Positions 1 through 5,606 of a stretch of 7,151 nt of DNA are shown here, piece after piece (the first letter of the stretch is position 1; each line of letters starts with the position of its first letter). Below the pieces are notes generated by a model. The model ran no database searches. It had not been told where the DNA came from and worked only from the letters and a program-made list of their open reading frames with translations. The stretch is from JAHJSA01 sp038204345 (GTDB lineage Bacteria; Actinomycetota; Thermoleophilia; RBG-16-64-13): assembly GCA_038204345.1 (NCBI GenBank), contig JBBRDB010000134.1:1-7151 (forward strand), given 5' to 3'. A program made the translations under genes and the position numbers.

Positions 1-20
1 ACGAGCCACAGCACTGTCGG

Positions 21-39
21 CGCCAACAAGAGGTTGGCG
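21..39. other. 7-bp hairpin near window edge
   Basis: CGCCAAC (21-27) pairs with GTTGGCG (33-39) around AAGAG. It follows the large hairpin in the transcription direction of potD and could be a second element of the same termination or processing region. No gene is recognisable in 1-154. Confidence 0.3.
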
Positions 40-52
40 ACTGCGAAGTCGT

Positions 53-88
53 GCCCCCTGAGCCGCGCTATGGCGCGGCTCAGGGGGC
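53..88. terminator. 16-bp perfect hairpin downstream of potD
   Basis: Bases 53-68 and 73-88 are perfect reverse complements around a TATG loop, giving a very stable G+C-rich stem. It lies 67 bases beyond the potD stop. No T-run follows on either strand, so it is not a textbook intrinsic terminator. It may be a bidirectional terminator, or an mRNA-stabilising stem that protects the potD message while limiting read-through to genes beyond the window. Confidence 0.6.
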
Positions 89-126
89 CCCCGTGCTGCT
101 CCAGGATCGCAGAGGAGTCGCCCGAG

Positions 127-147
127 GCCTCCCCGGGAGAAGGAGGC
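127..147. other. Short hairpin just after potD stop
   Basis: GCCTCC (127-132) pairs with GGAGGC (142-147) around a 9-base loop, starting 8 bases after the potD stop. It is weak alone, but together with the hairpin at 53-88 it makes the potD 3' end heavily structured. Confidence 0.25.
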
Positions 148-154
148 GGCACGG

Positions 155-1315
155 TCAAGAGGCCCTCAGCTCCTGGTAGGCGGTGTTGTACAGTTCGGTA
201 TCGGCTCCGAGTTCCTCGGTGAAGGTGAGTTTGTCCATTACTTCCTGGGGCGGGTAGATCTGGGGATCTTCCAGGATCTCCGGGAGGATGAATTCCTCGG
301 CCTTCTCGTTGGGACTCGCGTAGTACACGTAGTTGGTGATCGCCGCTGCCACTTCGGGCCGATGTATGTAGTTCATGAACACCTCGGCCGTGTATTTGTG
401 GGGCGCGGCCTTCGGGATGCACATGCTGTCAATCCAGATGAAAGCTCCCTCTTCAGGCACAGCGTACAAGACCGCTTCGTTCTCCAACTGAGCCTGGAAC
501 ACATCTCCCGAGTAGCCGTGGCTGAGCCACGAGTCTTCCGACGCGAGTTCGTCGATGTAGGTGTCGGACGTGTAGTGCTTGAGGAGCGACTTCTGCTCGA
601 TGAGCATCTGCTTGGCTTCTTCGATCTCTTGGGGATCGACGGTGTTGGGGCTATAGCCGAGGCGGAAGAGGGCGACGGCAAAGACATCACGGATCTCGTT
701 CATCATCGTGATCTTGCCCTTGTACTTCTCGTCCCACAGCATGTCCCAACTGGGGGTGAAATCGGGCACCTTCTCTGAGTTATAACCGATCCCAGTGGTG
801 CCCCATTGCCAGGGCACCGAGTACTTGTTGCCCGGGTCGAAGGGGGCTTCACGGAAGCGAGGATACAGGTTTGCCACGTTCGGGACGTTGGCGAGATCGA
901 TCTCCTGCAAAAGGCCGAGCCCCAGCATCGTGGTGATCATATAGTCGGTGGGCACGATGATGTCGTAGCCGGTAGCGCCGCTCTGCAGTTTGGCAAGCAG
1001 CGTGTCGTTGCTCGAATAGTTGTCGTAGACCACCTTGACGCCGAACTCGTCGGTGAAGTTGGGGATGGTGTCTTCCGCTATGTAATCTGACCAGTTGTAG
1101 AAGAAGAGTTGGTCGGCCAACTCACCGCCGCCGTCCCCGCCGGCGGCGGCCGTGGTGGTGGTGGTCGAATCACCACCTCCGCACGCAGCCAGGAAACCGG
1201 AAGCGCCCACCAACAGACCTGCAGCTCCTGCTCGCTTGAGGAAGCCTCGGCGGGTCATCGGTCCCCCGAGACCGTCCAGCATCATGACCCGGATCTCTTT
1301 ATCCAGACGCGCCAT
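155..1315 (-). CDS. potD: PotD-like polyamine ABC transporter substrate-binding lipoprotein
   Basis: A 386-residue extracytoplasmic binding protein of the spermidine/putrescine (PotD/PotF) class, which captures ligand outside the membrane and delivers it to an ABC permease. Seen: a 20-residue N-terminal extension, then a twin-arginine motif TRRGFLK (21-27), a short hydrophobic stretch and lipobox LAAC with Cys45, so Tat export and lipid anchoring are likely. A low-complexity Gly/Thr/Ala linker (46-64) follows. Mature-domain landmarks typical of the family are NWSDY (74-78), GYDIIVPTDY (116-125), SVPWQWGTTGIGYN (166-179) and IWIDS (293-297). In E. coli PotD the equivalent Trp and Asp of the WxD motif contact polyamine; here they are W294 and D296. 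The ATG at 1315 is chosen because AAGGAGG lies 5 bases upstream. It overlaps the potA 3' end by 17 bases, which implies translational coupling. Exact ligand (putrescine, spermidine or another cation) is not resolved. Confidence 0.92.
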   Translation of the reverse strand: MARLDKEIRVMMLDGLGGPMTRRGFLKRAGAAGLLVGASGFLAACGGGDSTTTTTAAAGGDGGGELADQLFFYNWSDYIAEDTIPNFTDEFGVKVVYDNYSSNDTLLAKLQSGATGYDIIVPTDYMITTMLGLGLLQEIDLANVPNVANLYPRFREAPFDPGNKYSVPWQWGTTGIGYNSEKVPDFTPSWDMLWDEKYKGKITMMNEIRDVFAVALFRLGYSPNTVDPQEIEEAKQMLIEQKSLLKHYTSDTYIDELASEDSWLSHGYSGDVFQAQLENEAVLYAVPEEGAFIWIDSMCIPKAAPHKYTAEVFMNYIHRPEVAAAITNYVYYASPNEKAEEFILPEILEDPQIYPPQEVMDKLTFTEELGADTELYNTAYQELRAS

Positions 1316-2486
1316 GCTCTCCTCCTTGGTCAGTGGTCGACGCTCCCGACGACGGGAGCACCCGGTTGTGGGAAGGGTGCCAGGTCAACTGGGCTTCCTC
1401 CCCCGTGATCCATTGGGTCTGCTCGGAAGCCACTTCCACGTTCTGCTCGAGCACCGTGAACTGACGATCGAGGGACGGTACGTCGATCTTGTACTGCGTC
1501 GTCATGCCCAGGTAGACGACGTCTCGCACGCGTCCTCGCAGCAAACAATGCCCGGCCGGCGTCTCCTCGCCGGCCTCGTGCAGCCTGATCTTCTCGGGCC
1601 GCACGGATAGCTCCACGAAGTCAGGCAGGGTGCCGCCTTCATCCGGCGCCTCGACCATGACGCGCTCGCCCTCGGCCCACCTGAGGACACCTCCGCGACC
1701 GTCGCGCTCCAGACGACCCTCTATGAAGTTCGAGACCCCGATGAAGCCGGCCACGAACTTCGTCTTGGGAGATTCGTACAGCTCCTCGGGCATGCCCACC
1801 TGCTCAACCGTGCCCATGTTCATGACCGCGATACGGTCGGACATGGTGAGGGCTTCTTCCTGGTCGTGGGTGACGTAGATGAAGGTTATGCCCACGCTCT
1901 CGTGGATGTGCTTGAGTTCGAGTTGCATCTGCCTGCGCAGCTTCAAATCAAGCGCACCCAGAGGTTCATCGAGGAGGAGAACCGACGGTAGGTTCACGAG
2001 CGCCCGCGCCAGAGCCACCCGCTGCTGCATGCCACCGGACAATTGGTTGGGCTTGTTAGCCGCCCTGCCCTCGAGTTCCACCATGCGCAAAGCGTCCGCT
2101 ACGCGTTTCGCGATCTCAGCTTTGGGCAGGCGTTTGCGCCTGAGGCCGAAGGCTACGTTCTTCTCGACGTTGAGGTGAGGAAAGAGCGCATAGTTCTGAA
2201 ACACGGTGTTCACGTTGCGGCGGTACGGGGGCAGGCGGGCAACGTCGACTCCATCGAGGAAGATCGCTCCCTCGGTGGGCTCTTCGAAGCCGGCGATCAT
2301 GCGCAGCGTCGTGGTCTTGCCACACCCGCTGGGGCCAAGAAGAGAGAAGAACTCCCCTCGCTTGATGCCGAGGTTCATCTTCTCAACGGCTGTGAACTCA
2401 CCGAACCGCTTGGTGACCCCGTCGAGTTGAATCGCGCAGTCGTCCACGCCGCCGCCCATCTCCGCCGCCGAACCCACTGACTCCAA
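1299..2486 (-). CDS. potA: PotA-like ABC transporter ATP-binding protein
   Basis: A 395-residue cytoplasmic ATPase subunit of the PotA/FbpC/MalK importer class, powering uptake of the ligand bound by the adjacent PotD-like protein. Seen in order: Walker A GPSGCGKT (51-58), Q-loop Q97 in FQNYALFPH, signature LSGGMQQR (149-156), Walker B VLLLDEP (169-175), D-loop GALD, and H-loop H207 in YVTHDQEEA. A C-terminal TOBE-type region (about 250-370) includes SVRPEKI (294-300). All ATPase motifs are intact and the length is typical of the family. The start is a TTG at 2486: GGAGGT lies 8 bases upstream, whereas the downstream GTG and ATG alternatives (2477, 2459) are too far from it. A sigma70-like promoter sits just upstream (2510-2538), so potA-potD may form their own unit. 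The final codons carry the Shine-Dalgarno of potD. No permease gene is adjacent. PotA assignment rests on the potD neighbour; the ATPase alone could serve another substrate. Confidence 0.92.
   Translation of the reverse strand: MESVGSAAEMGGGVDDCAIQLDGVTKRFGEFTAVEKMNLGIKRGEFFSLLGPSGCGKTTTLRMIAGFEEPTEGAIFLDGVDVARLPPYRRNVNTVFQNYALFPHLNVEKNVAFGLRRKRLPKAEIAKRVADALRMVELEGRAANKPNQLSGGMQQRVALARALVNLPSVLLLDEPLGALDLKLRRQMQLELKHIHESVGITFIYVTHDQEEALTMSDRIAVMNMGTVEQVGMPEELYESPKTKFVAGFIGVSNFIEGRLERDGRGGVLRWAEGERVMVEAPDEGGTLPDFVELSVRPEKIRLHEAGEETPAGHCLLRGRVRDVVYLGMTTQYKIDVPSLDRQFTVLEQNVEVASEQTQWITGEEAQLTWHPSHNRVLPSSGASTTDQGGEHGASG
1321..1327 (-). promoter_or_regulatory. potD ribosome binding site inside potA
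   Basis: AAGGAGG on the gene strand, 5 bases before the ATG at 1315. It lies within the last codons of potA (TAA at 1299-1301), fixing the potD start and tying its translation to potA. Confidence 0.8.
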
Positions 2487-2494
2487 CTCCGACC

Positions 2495-2500
2495 ACCTCC
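2495..2500 (-). promoter_or_regulatory. Ribosome binding site selecting the TTG start of potA
   Basis: GGAGGT on the gene strand, 8 bases before TTG at 2486. GTG at 2477 and ATG at 2459 would be 17 or more bases away, so the rare TTG is preferred. Confidence 0.65.
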
Positions 2501-2509
2501 ACGTGGGTA

Positions 2510-2538
2510 ACCATATGCCTATCTCGCATCGCGCTCAA
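2510..2538 (-). promoter_or_regulatory. Sigma70-like promoter for potA-potD
   Basis: On the minus strand, TTGAGC (2533-2538) and TATGGT (2510-2515) are separated by exactly 17 bases. A start about 7 bases downstream would give a leader of roughly 15-20 bases carrying the GGAGGT. It lies in the 90-base gap after the dehydrogenase stop, which implies the importer genes can be expressed apart from the metabolic genes. Identified by eye only. Confidence 0.5.
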
Positions 2539-2576
2539 GCCGACGCCTCCAGCGACAACGGGCTCCCTGGCGCGGA

Positions 2577-3590
2577 TCAGCTCATGATCTCGCTCACCGC
2601 CGCGGCGATCGCTTCGCCCATGGCCGCAGTCCCCGCCGAGCCGCCCAGGTCGTACGTGACGTCCCGCCCAGCACCCACGACGGTCTTGACCGCTTGGAAG
2701 AGGGCGTCTGCGGCGGTGCGCTCACCAAGATGTCTGAGCATCAGGACGGCGGAGAGGATCAGGGCGGTTGGATTCACCTTGTCCTGCCCGGCGTATTTGG
2801 GAGCAGATCCGTGCACCGATTCGAACAGGGCCGTGTCGGCGCCGAAATTGGCACCCGGAGCCACTCCCAGACCCCCTACCAGACCGGCGCAGAGGTCGCT
2901 CAGGATGTCCCCGTACAGGTTCGGGCACAAGAGCACGTCGTAGAGTTCCGGTTTCTGCACGAGCTGCATACACATGTTGTCCACGATGCGGTCTTCGAAC
3001 TCGAGATCAGGGTAATCCGCGGCGATGGAGCCGGCCGCCTCGAGGAACAGGCCGTCGCTCAACTTCATGATGTTCGCCTTGTGGACGGCCGTGACCTTCT
3101 TGCGACCCTCCTTGCGCGCATATTCGAACGCGAAACGGCTGATGCGTTCCGACCCGGCGCGGGTGATGATCTTGATCGACTCGGCGGCATCCTTGCCCAC
3201 CATATGCTCCACGCCCGCGTAGAGGTCCTCGGTGTTCTCGCGCACGATGACCAAGTCGATGTTGTCGTAGCGCGAGCGAACACCCGGGATGGTGACCGCC
3301 GGTCGCAGATTGGCGAAGAGGTCGAGTTCCTTGCGGAGCGCCACGTTGACGCTGCGAAAGCCGGAACCCACCGGCGTAGTGATGGGTCCTTTGATCCCCA
3401 CTTTCGTGGTGCGCAGAGATTCGAGCACGTGCTCGGGCAGGGGTGTGCCGTACTTCTCCATGACGTCGGCGCCCGCCTCGACGTCGACCCAGTCGATCTG
3501 TACGCTCGTGGCCGCGACTGCGACCTTCGTTGCGGCCATGATCTCCGGGCCGATGCCATCACCCGCTATGCACGTGACCGTGTGACCCAC
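2577..3590 (-). CDS. icd: Isocitrate dehydrogenase family enzyme (beta-decarboxylating, NAD(P)-dependent)
   Basis: A 337-residue cytoplasmic 2-hydroxyacid oxidative decarboxylase; the best guess is isocitrate to 2-oxoglutarate plus CO2. Seen: nucleotide-fold start CIAGDGIGPE (7-16); the isocitrate-type substrate loop SVNVALR (S80, N82, R86), with R96 and R117; Y124 and K171 as the catalytic Tyr/Lys pair (family alignment); and the metal-binding NLYGDILSD (D228, D232). The cofactor loop HGSAPKYAG (260-268) resembles NADP-dependent enzymes, while VTYDLGG (311-317) is partly NAD-like. The SxNxxLR loop argues against 3-isopropylmalate dehydrogenase, but homoisocitrate dehydrogenase cannot be ruled out. 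The size is that of the short monomer class, near the NAD-IDH/IPMDH length. The start is GTG at 3590, with GGAGGAGGAG just upstream; the reading frame stays open to 3662, but that extension is Arg-rich and not conserved-looking. It follows the GNAT gene by 28 bases, so they are probably cotranscribed. Confidence 0.87.
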   Translation of the reverse strand: MGHTVTCIAGDGIGPEIMAATKVAVAATSVQIDWVDVEAGADVMEKYGTPLPEHVLESLRTTKVGIKGPITTPVGSGFRSVNVALRKELDLFANLRPAVTIPGVRSRYDNIDLVIVRENTEDLYAGVEHMVGKDAAESIKIITRAGSERISRFAFEYARKEGRKKVTAVHKANIMKLSDGLFLEAAGSIAADYPDLEFEDRIVDNMCMQLVQKPELYDVLLCPNLYGDILSDLCAGLVGGLGVAPGANFGADTALFESVHGSAPKYAGQDKVNPTALILSAVLMLRHLGERTAADALFQAVKTVVGAGRDVTYDLGGSAGTAAMGEAIAAAVSEIMS

Positions 3591-3594
3591 GATT

Positions 3595-3604
3595 CTCCTC
3601 CTCC
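3595..3604 (-). promoter_or_regulatory. Ribosome binding site selecting the GTG start of the dehydrogenase
   Basis: GGAGGAGGAG on the gene strand lies 4 bases before GTG at 3590, in the 28-base gap after the GNAT stop. It supports the 337-residue form over the upstream extension to 3662, which would begin inside the GNAT gene. Confidence 0.7.
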
Positions 3605-3618
3605 GCCGACCCCGCCTG

Positions 3619-4023
3619 CTAACGGCCCGTGTACGTCCCGGGTGAGGCTTCTGGCGCTTCATAACCGACTTCGGCCCACGAGCTGGCGCCCTGCGTGTAT
3701 CCGGCTTGCCCGCCCGTGAACAGCTGAAACTCCGCGGCGGGCAGGGTCTCGGCGAGACGTCGCATGATCTCTTCGGTCAGTCCCAGTCCGCGAAAACGCT
3801 CGTCTACGACCACATCGAACATGATTTTGCGCCGCGGATCCAGGCTGACGGTTCGGCCGAAGCCGATCAACTCGCCCTCGAGCCGGCACACGATCCAATC
3901 GTCGGAGGAGGCGATGGCCCACTCTATCTTGGACGTGCTCTCGGTCTCTTCCCAGCCCACCCGGACGAAGAACTCGGCGAGCGCGGCAGGGTCGAGATTC
4001 TCGTTGTGTTGGAAATCTAACAT
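3619..4023 (-). CDS. GNAT-family N-acetyltransferase
   Basis: A 134-residue small acyl-CoA-dependent acetyltransferase; the substrate is unknown. Seen: a central strand IMFDVVVDERF (67-77) running into the acetyl-CoA pyrophosphate loop R76-F-R-G79-L-G81-L, which matches the family's Q/RxxGxG/A motif, followed by the expected helix TEEIMRRLAE (83-92). The C-terminal part reads FQLFTGGQAGYT and AEVGYEAP (117-124), the place where GNATs usually end in a short GF/GY strand, so the domain is complete though compact. The ATG at 4023 has no strong Shine-Dalgarno, and an extended -10-like TGATAGCAT lies just upstream, so a near-leaderless transcript is possible. The isocitrate dehydrogenase gene starts 28 bases after the stop. 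Whether the enzyme modifies a metabolite, an antibiotic or a neighbouring enzyme cannot be told from sequence. Confidence 0.85.
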   Translation of the reverse strand: MLDFQHNENLDPAALAEFFVRVGWEETESTSKIEWAIASSDDWIVCRLEGELIGFGRTVSLDPRRKIMFDVVVDERFRGLGLTEEIMRRLAETLPAAEFQLFTGGQAGYTQGASSWAEVGYEAPEASPGTYTGR

Positions 4024-4032
4024 TACTTGAGA

Positions 4033-4041
4033 ATGCTATCA
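4033..4041 (-). promoter_or_regulatory. Extended -10-like element before the GNAT gene
   Basis: The minus strand reads TGATAGCAT, a TGn extended -10 with hexamer TAGCAT, ending 9 bases before the ATG at 4023. No good -35 is seen 16-18 bases upstream. With no Shine-Dalgarno present, initiation here would give a leaderless or near-leaderless message. Confidence 0.3.
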
Positions 4042-4051
4042 GACAAACGCG

Positions 4052-4068
4052 GGGAGAATTCCTCTCCC
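4052..4068 (-). terminator. Possible terminator of the 67-aa gene
   Basis: GGGAGA (4052-4057) and TCTCCC (4063-4068) form a 6-bp stem with a 5-base loop, 11 bases after the small gene's stop. On the minus strand it is followed by CGCGTTTGTC, a weak T-rich tail. It sits directly upstream of the GNAT promoter-like element, separating the two units. Confidence 0.4.
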
Positions 4069-4079
4069 ACCCGAAGGTG

Positions 4080-4283
4080 TCACGCGAAACCGATGCCCTT
4101 TCTCGTGCTGAAGGTGAGGTAGGCGACGTTGCGCACCGCCAGGTAGTGGCGCTCGCCGAACGCATCCTCGATCACAAGCCACTCGCCGTCGCCGGTGAGG
4201 GCGTCGTAGACCACGTTCGGTTCAACGGCGGTCTCTATGGTGATCTCGGTGCCACCGGAGAAATGAACTACTACTGATCGCAT
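4080..4283 (-). CDS. Small hypothetical protein (67 aa), possibly DUF3107-like
   Basis: A 67-residue soluble protein of unknown function. It has no signal peptide, membrane segment or cysteine. The pattern is strand-rich: MRSVVVHF, then TEITIET, a short helix-like VVYDALTG, then EWLVIED-AFGERHYLAV-RNVAYLTF and a closing GIGFA. This order (strand, ET, short helix, D-x-x-G-R-x-Y hairpin, YLTF strand, terminal GF) resembles from memory the small actinobacterial DUF3107 proteins, but the match is distant and unproven; an SH3- or LSm-like mini-barrel is another option. The ATG at 4283 is used because GGGAGG lies 4 bases upstream; a TTG at 4295 would place the Shine-Dalgarno inside the gene. It is isolated by hairpins on both sides. 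Codon use looks like that of its neighbours, which supports a real gene. Confidence 0.65.
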   Translation of the reverse strand: MRSVVVHFSGGTEITIETAVEPNVVYDALTGDGEWLVIEDAFGERHYLAVRNVAYLTFSTRKGIGFA

Positions 4284-4297
4284 GCATCCTCCCAAAG

Positions 4298-4324
4298 TGA
4301 CGTCAGGACTGCCGGCAGGATCCT
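4298..4324. repeat. Cluster of short palindromes upstream of the 67-aa gene
   Basis: TGACGTCA (4298-4305), CTGCCGGCAG (4309-4318) and AGGATCCT (4317-4324) are three perfect palindromes packed into 27 bases, about 15-40 bases upstream of the small gene's ATG. They could be binding sites for dimeric regulators, or chance in GC-rich DNA. No clear promoter hexamers are seen for the small gene. Confidence 0.3.
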
Positions 4325-4355
4325 GGCTCGGCAGACCCGGGCCGACAGCTCCAGG
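4322..4355 (-). terminator. Interrupted hairpin after the synthase pair
   Basis: An outer stem CCTGG (4322-4326) with CCAGG (4351-4355) and an inner stem TCGGC (4328-4332) with GCCGA (4341-4345) form an interrupted hairpin 27 bases after the second synthase stop. No T-run follows, so factor-dependent termination or RNA processing is as likely as intrinsic termination. Confidence 0.3.
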
Positions 4356-4382
4356 TGCGCAGATCCAAGTCGACGGATCCGC

Positions 4383-5606
4383 TCAGTCGTCCTCATCCAT
4401 GATCCCGATCTTCTCGTCCTGCAGCCGTTGATCGTTCTTGAGGGCGAAGTCCTGGTAGATGTACATGAGTTCCTTCTCGAAAAGGGCCCGCTTCAGATCC
4501 ACGGACATCTCCCGAGCCAGAGTCAAGATCTCGTTGGCCTCGTGATCGGAGAGATCTATGCCGAACTCCTTGAACTTGTGCTGGATGGTGCGGCTGCCCG
4601 AGTGCTTGCCCACCACCAGTTGCCGGGTGAGCCCCACCTCGTCTGGACCGAACACCTCATACGTGAGCGGGTTCTTGATGACCCCGTCGGCGTGGATGCC
4701 CGATTCATGGGCGAACACGTTCGTACCCACGATCGCCTTCCAGACGGGTATCGCCCTACTCGAAGCCCGGGCCACGTATTCGGAGATCTCGCGGAAGCGC
4801 GCGGTGGAGACGCCGATGTCCACGCCGTCCATGTGCTTGAGGGCCATCACGATCTCCTCGAGGGCCGCGTTGCCCGTGCGCTCACCCAGACCACCCATCG
4901 AAACGGTGACGAAGCGGGCGCCCGCGCGGATGCCGGCCATGCTGTTCGCGGTAGCCATGCCGAAGTCGTTGTGACAGTGCACTTCCACGGGAATATCGAG
5001 TGCTTCGACGAGGGTCCGAAACCGGCTGTGGCTCATGAATGGATCGAGCACCGAGAGAGAATCGCAGAAGCGGAAGCGCTCCGCACCCAGCTCCTGAGCG
5101 GCCACCGCGAAAGCGAGAAGGAAGTCCATGCCCGTGCGTGAGGCGTCTTCGGCGGAAGCGACGAACGGCAGGTCCGCGTCCCGGGCGGAATCGGCCGTCA
5201 GCTGCAGACGCTCGAGCACCCAGGCACGATCCTCGCCATACTTGCAGTTGATGTGCTGGTCGGAGGTGCTGATGGAGATGACCACACCGTCCACCCCGGT
5301 CTCTGCCGCCAACCGTATGTCTTCAGGTTCAGCCCGGCAGAACGCGCGCGTGACCGCCGTCAAGTCGAGAGACGCGATCTCGCTCATGGCTTCCCGCTCT
5401 TCGGGACATAGCCAGGGACTGCCCACTTCGAGCTCGTGCACGCCGATATCGGAGAGCAGGCGGGCCATCCGCACCTTCTCTTGGTTCGCGAAGACCACCC
5501 CGGCCGTCTGCTCGCCGTCACGGAGCGTGGTGTCGACGAGAAGCACCGGCGCGTTGTAGGCGCTCAGCTTCCTCTGGGTCTTGGACATGACGCTCTCAGG
5601 AGTCAT
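4383..5606 (-). CDS. Homocitrate/isopropylmalate-type synthase, NifV-like, intact catalytic loop
   Basis: A 407-residue DRE-TIM (HMGL-like) acyl-transferase that condenses acetyl-CoA with a 2-oxoacid, most like NifV/homocitrate synthase. Seen: VDTTLRDGEQ (24-33), with D30 as metal ligand and R29 catalytic; catalytic Glu E153 in SAEDASR; the metal pair H210 and H212 in HCHNDFG; GLGERTGN (239-246); catalytic loop HESGIH (300-305); Y316 in NPLTYEVF; and GKHSG (333-337). The C-terminal leucine-sensing domain of LeuA is absent, as in NifV. Pocket positions differ from NifV: GSPWLCPEE (62-70), TRAFCR (86-91), INCKY (119-123) and G238, where NifV/LeuA have an Asn, so the 2-oxoacid may not be 2-oxoglutarate. 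The start at 5606 overlaps the upstream paralogue by 11 bases; an ATG at 5588, 7 bases after that stop, is equally plausible. Cotranscription is very likely. Alternatives are citramalate or Re-citrate synthase. Confidence 0.88.
   Translation of the reverse strand: MTPESVMSKTQRKLSAYNAPVLLVDTTLRDGEQTAGVVFANQEKVRMARLLSDIGVHELEVGSPWLCPEEREAMSEIASLDLTAVTRAFCRAEPEDIRLAAETGVDGVVISISTSDQHINCKYGEDRAWVLERLQLTADSARDADLPFVASAEDASRTGMDFLLAFAVAAQELGAERFRFCDSLSVLDPFMSHSRFRTLVEALDIPVEVHCHNDFGMATANSMAGIRAGARFVTVSMGGLGERTGNAALEEIVMALKHMDGVDIGVSTARFREISEYVARASSRAIPVWKAIVGTNVFAHESGIHADGVIKNPLTYEVFGPDEVGLTRQLVVGKHSGSRTIQHKFKEFGIDLSDHEANEILTLAREMSVDLKRALFEKELMYIYQDFALKNDQRLQDEKIGIMDEDD

Noticed and set aside
3591..3662. 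Upstream in-frame extension of the dehydrogenase
   Set aside because: It is Arg-rich, would overlap the GNAT 3' end, and the strong Shine-Dalgarno fits GTG at 3590, where the conserved nucleotide fold begins.
2694..3719. Long plus-strand open frame (341 codons) opposite the dehydrogenase
   Set aside because: It mirrors the dehydrogenase and GNAT genes, has no Shine-Dalgarno and no family motif.
4298..4305. TGACGTCA as a CRE-type operator
   Set aside because: The match is to a eukaryotic factor site; in bacteria an isolated 8-base palindrome is not evidence of a specific regulator.
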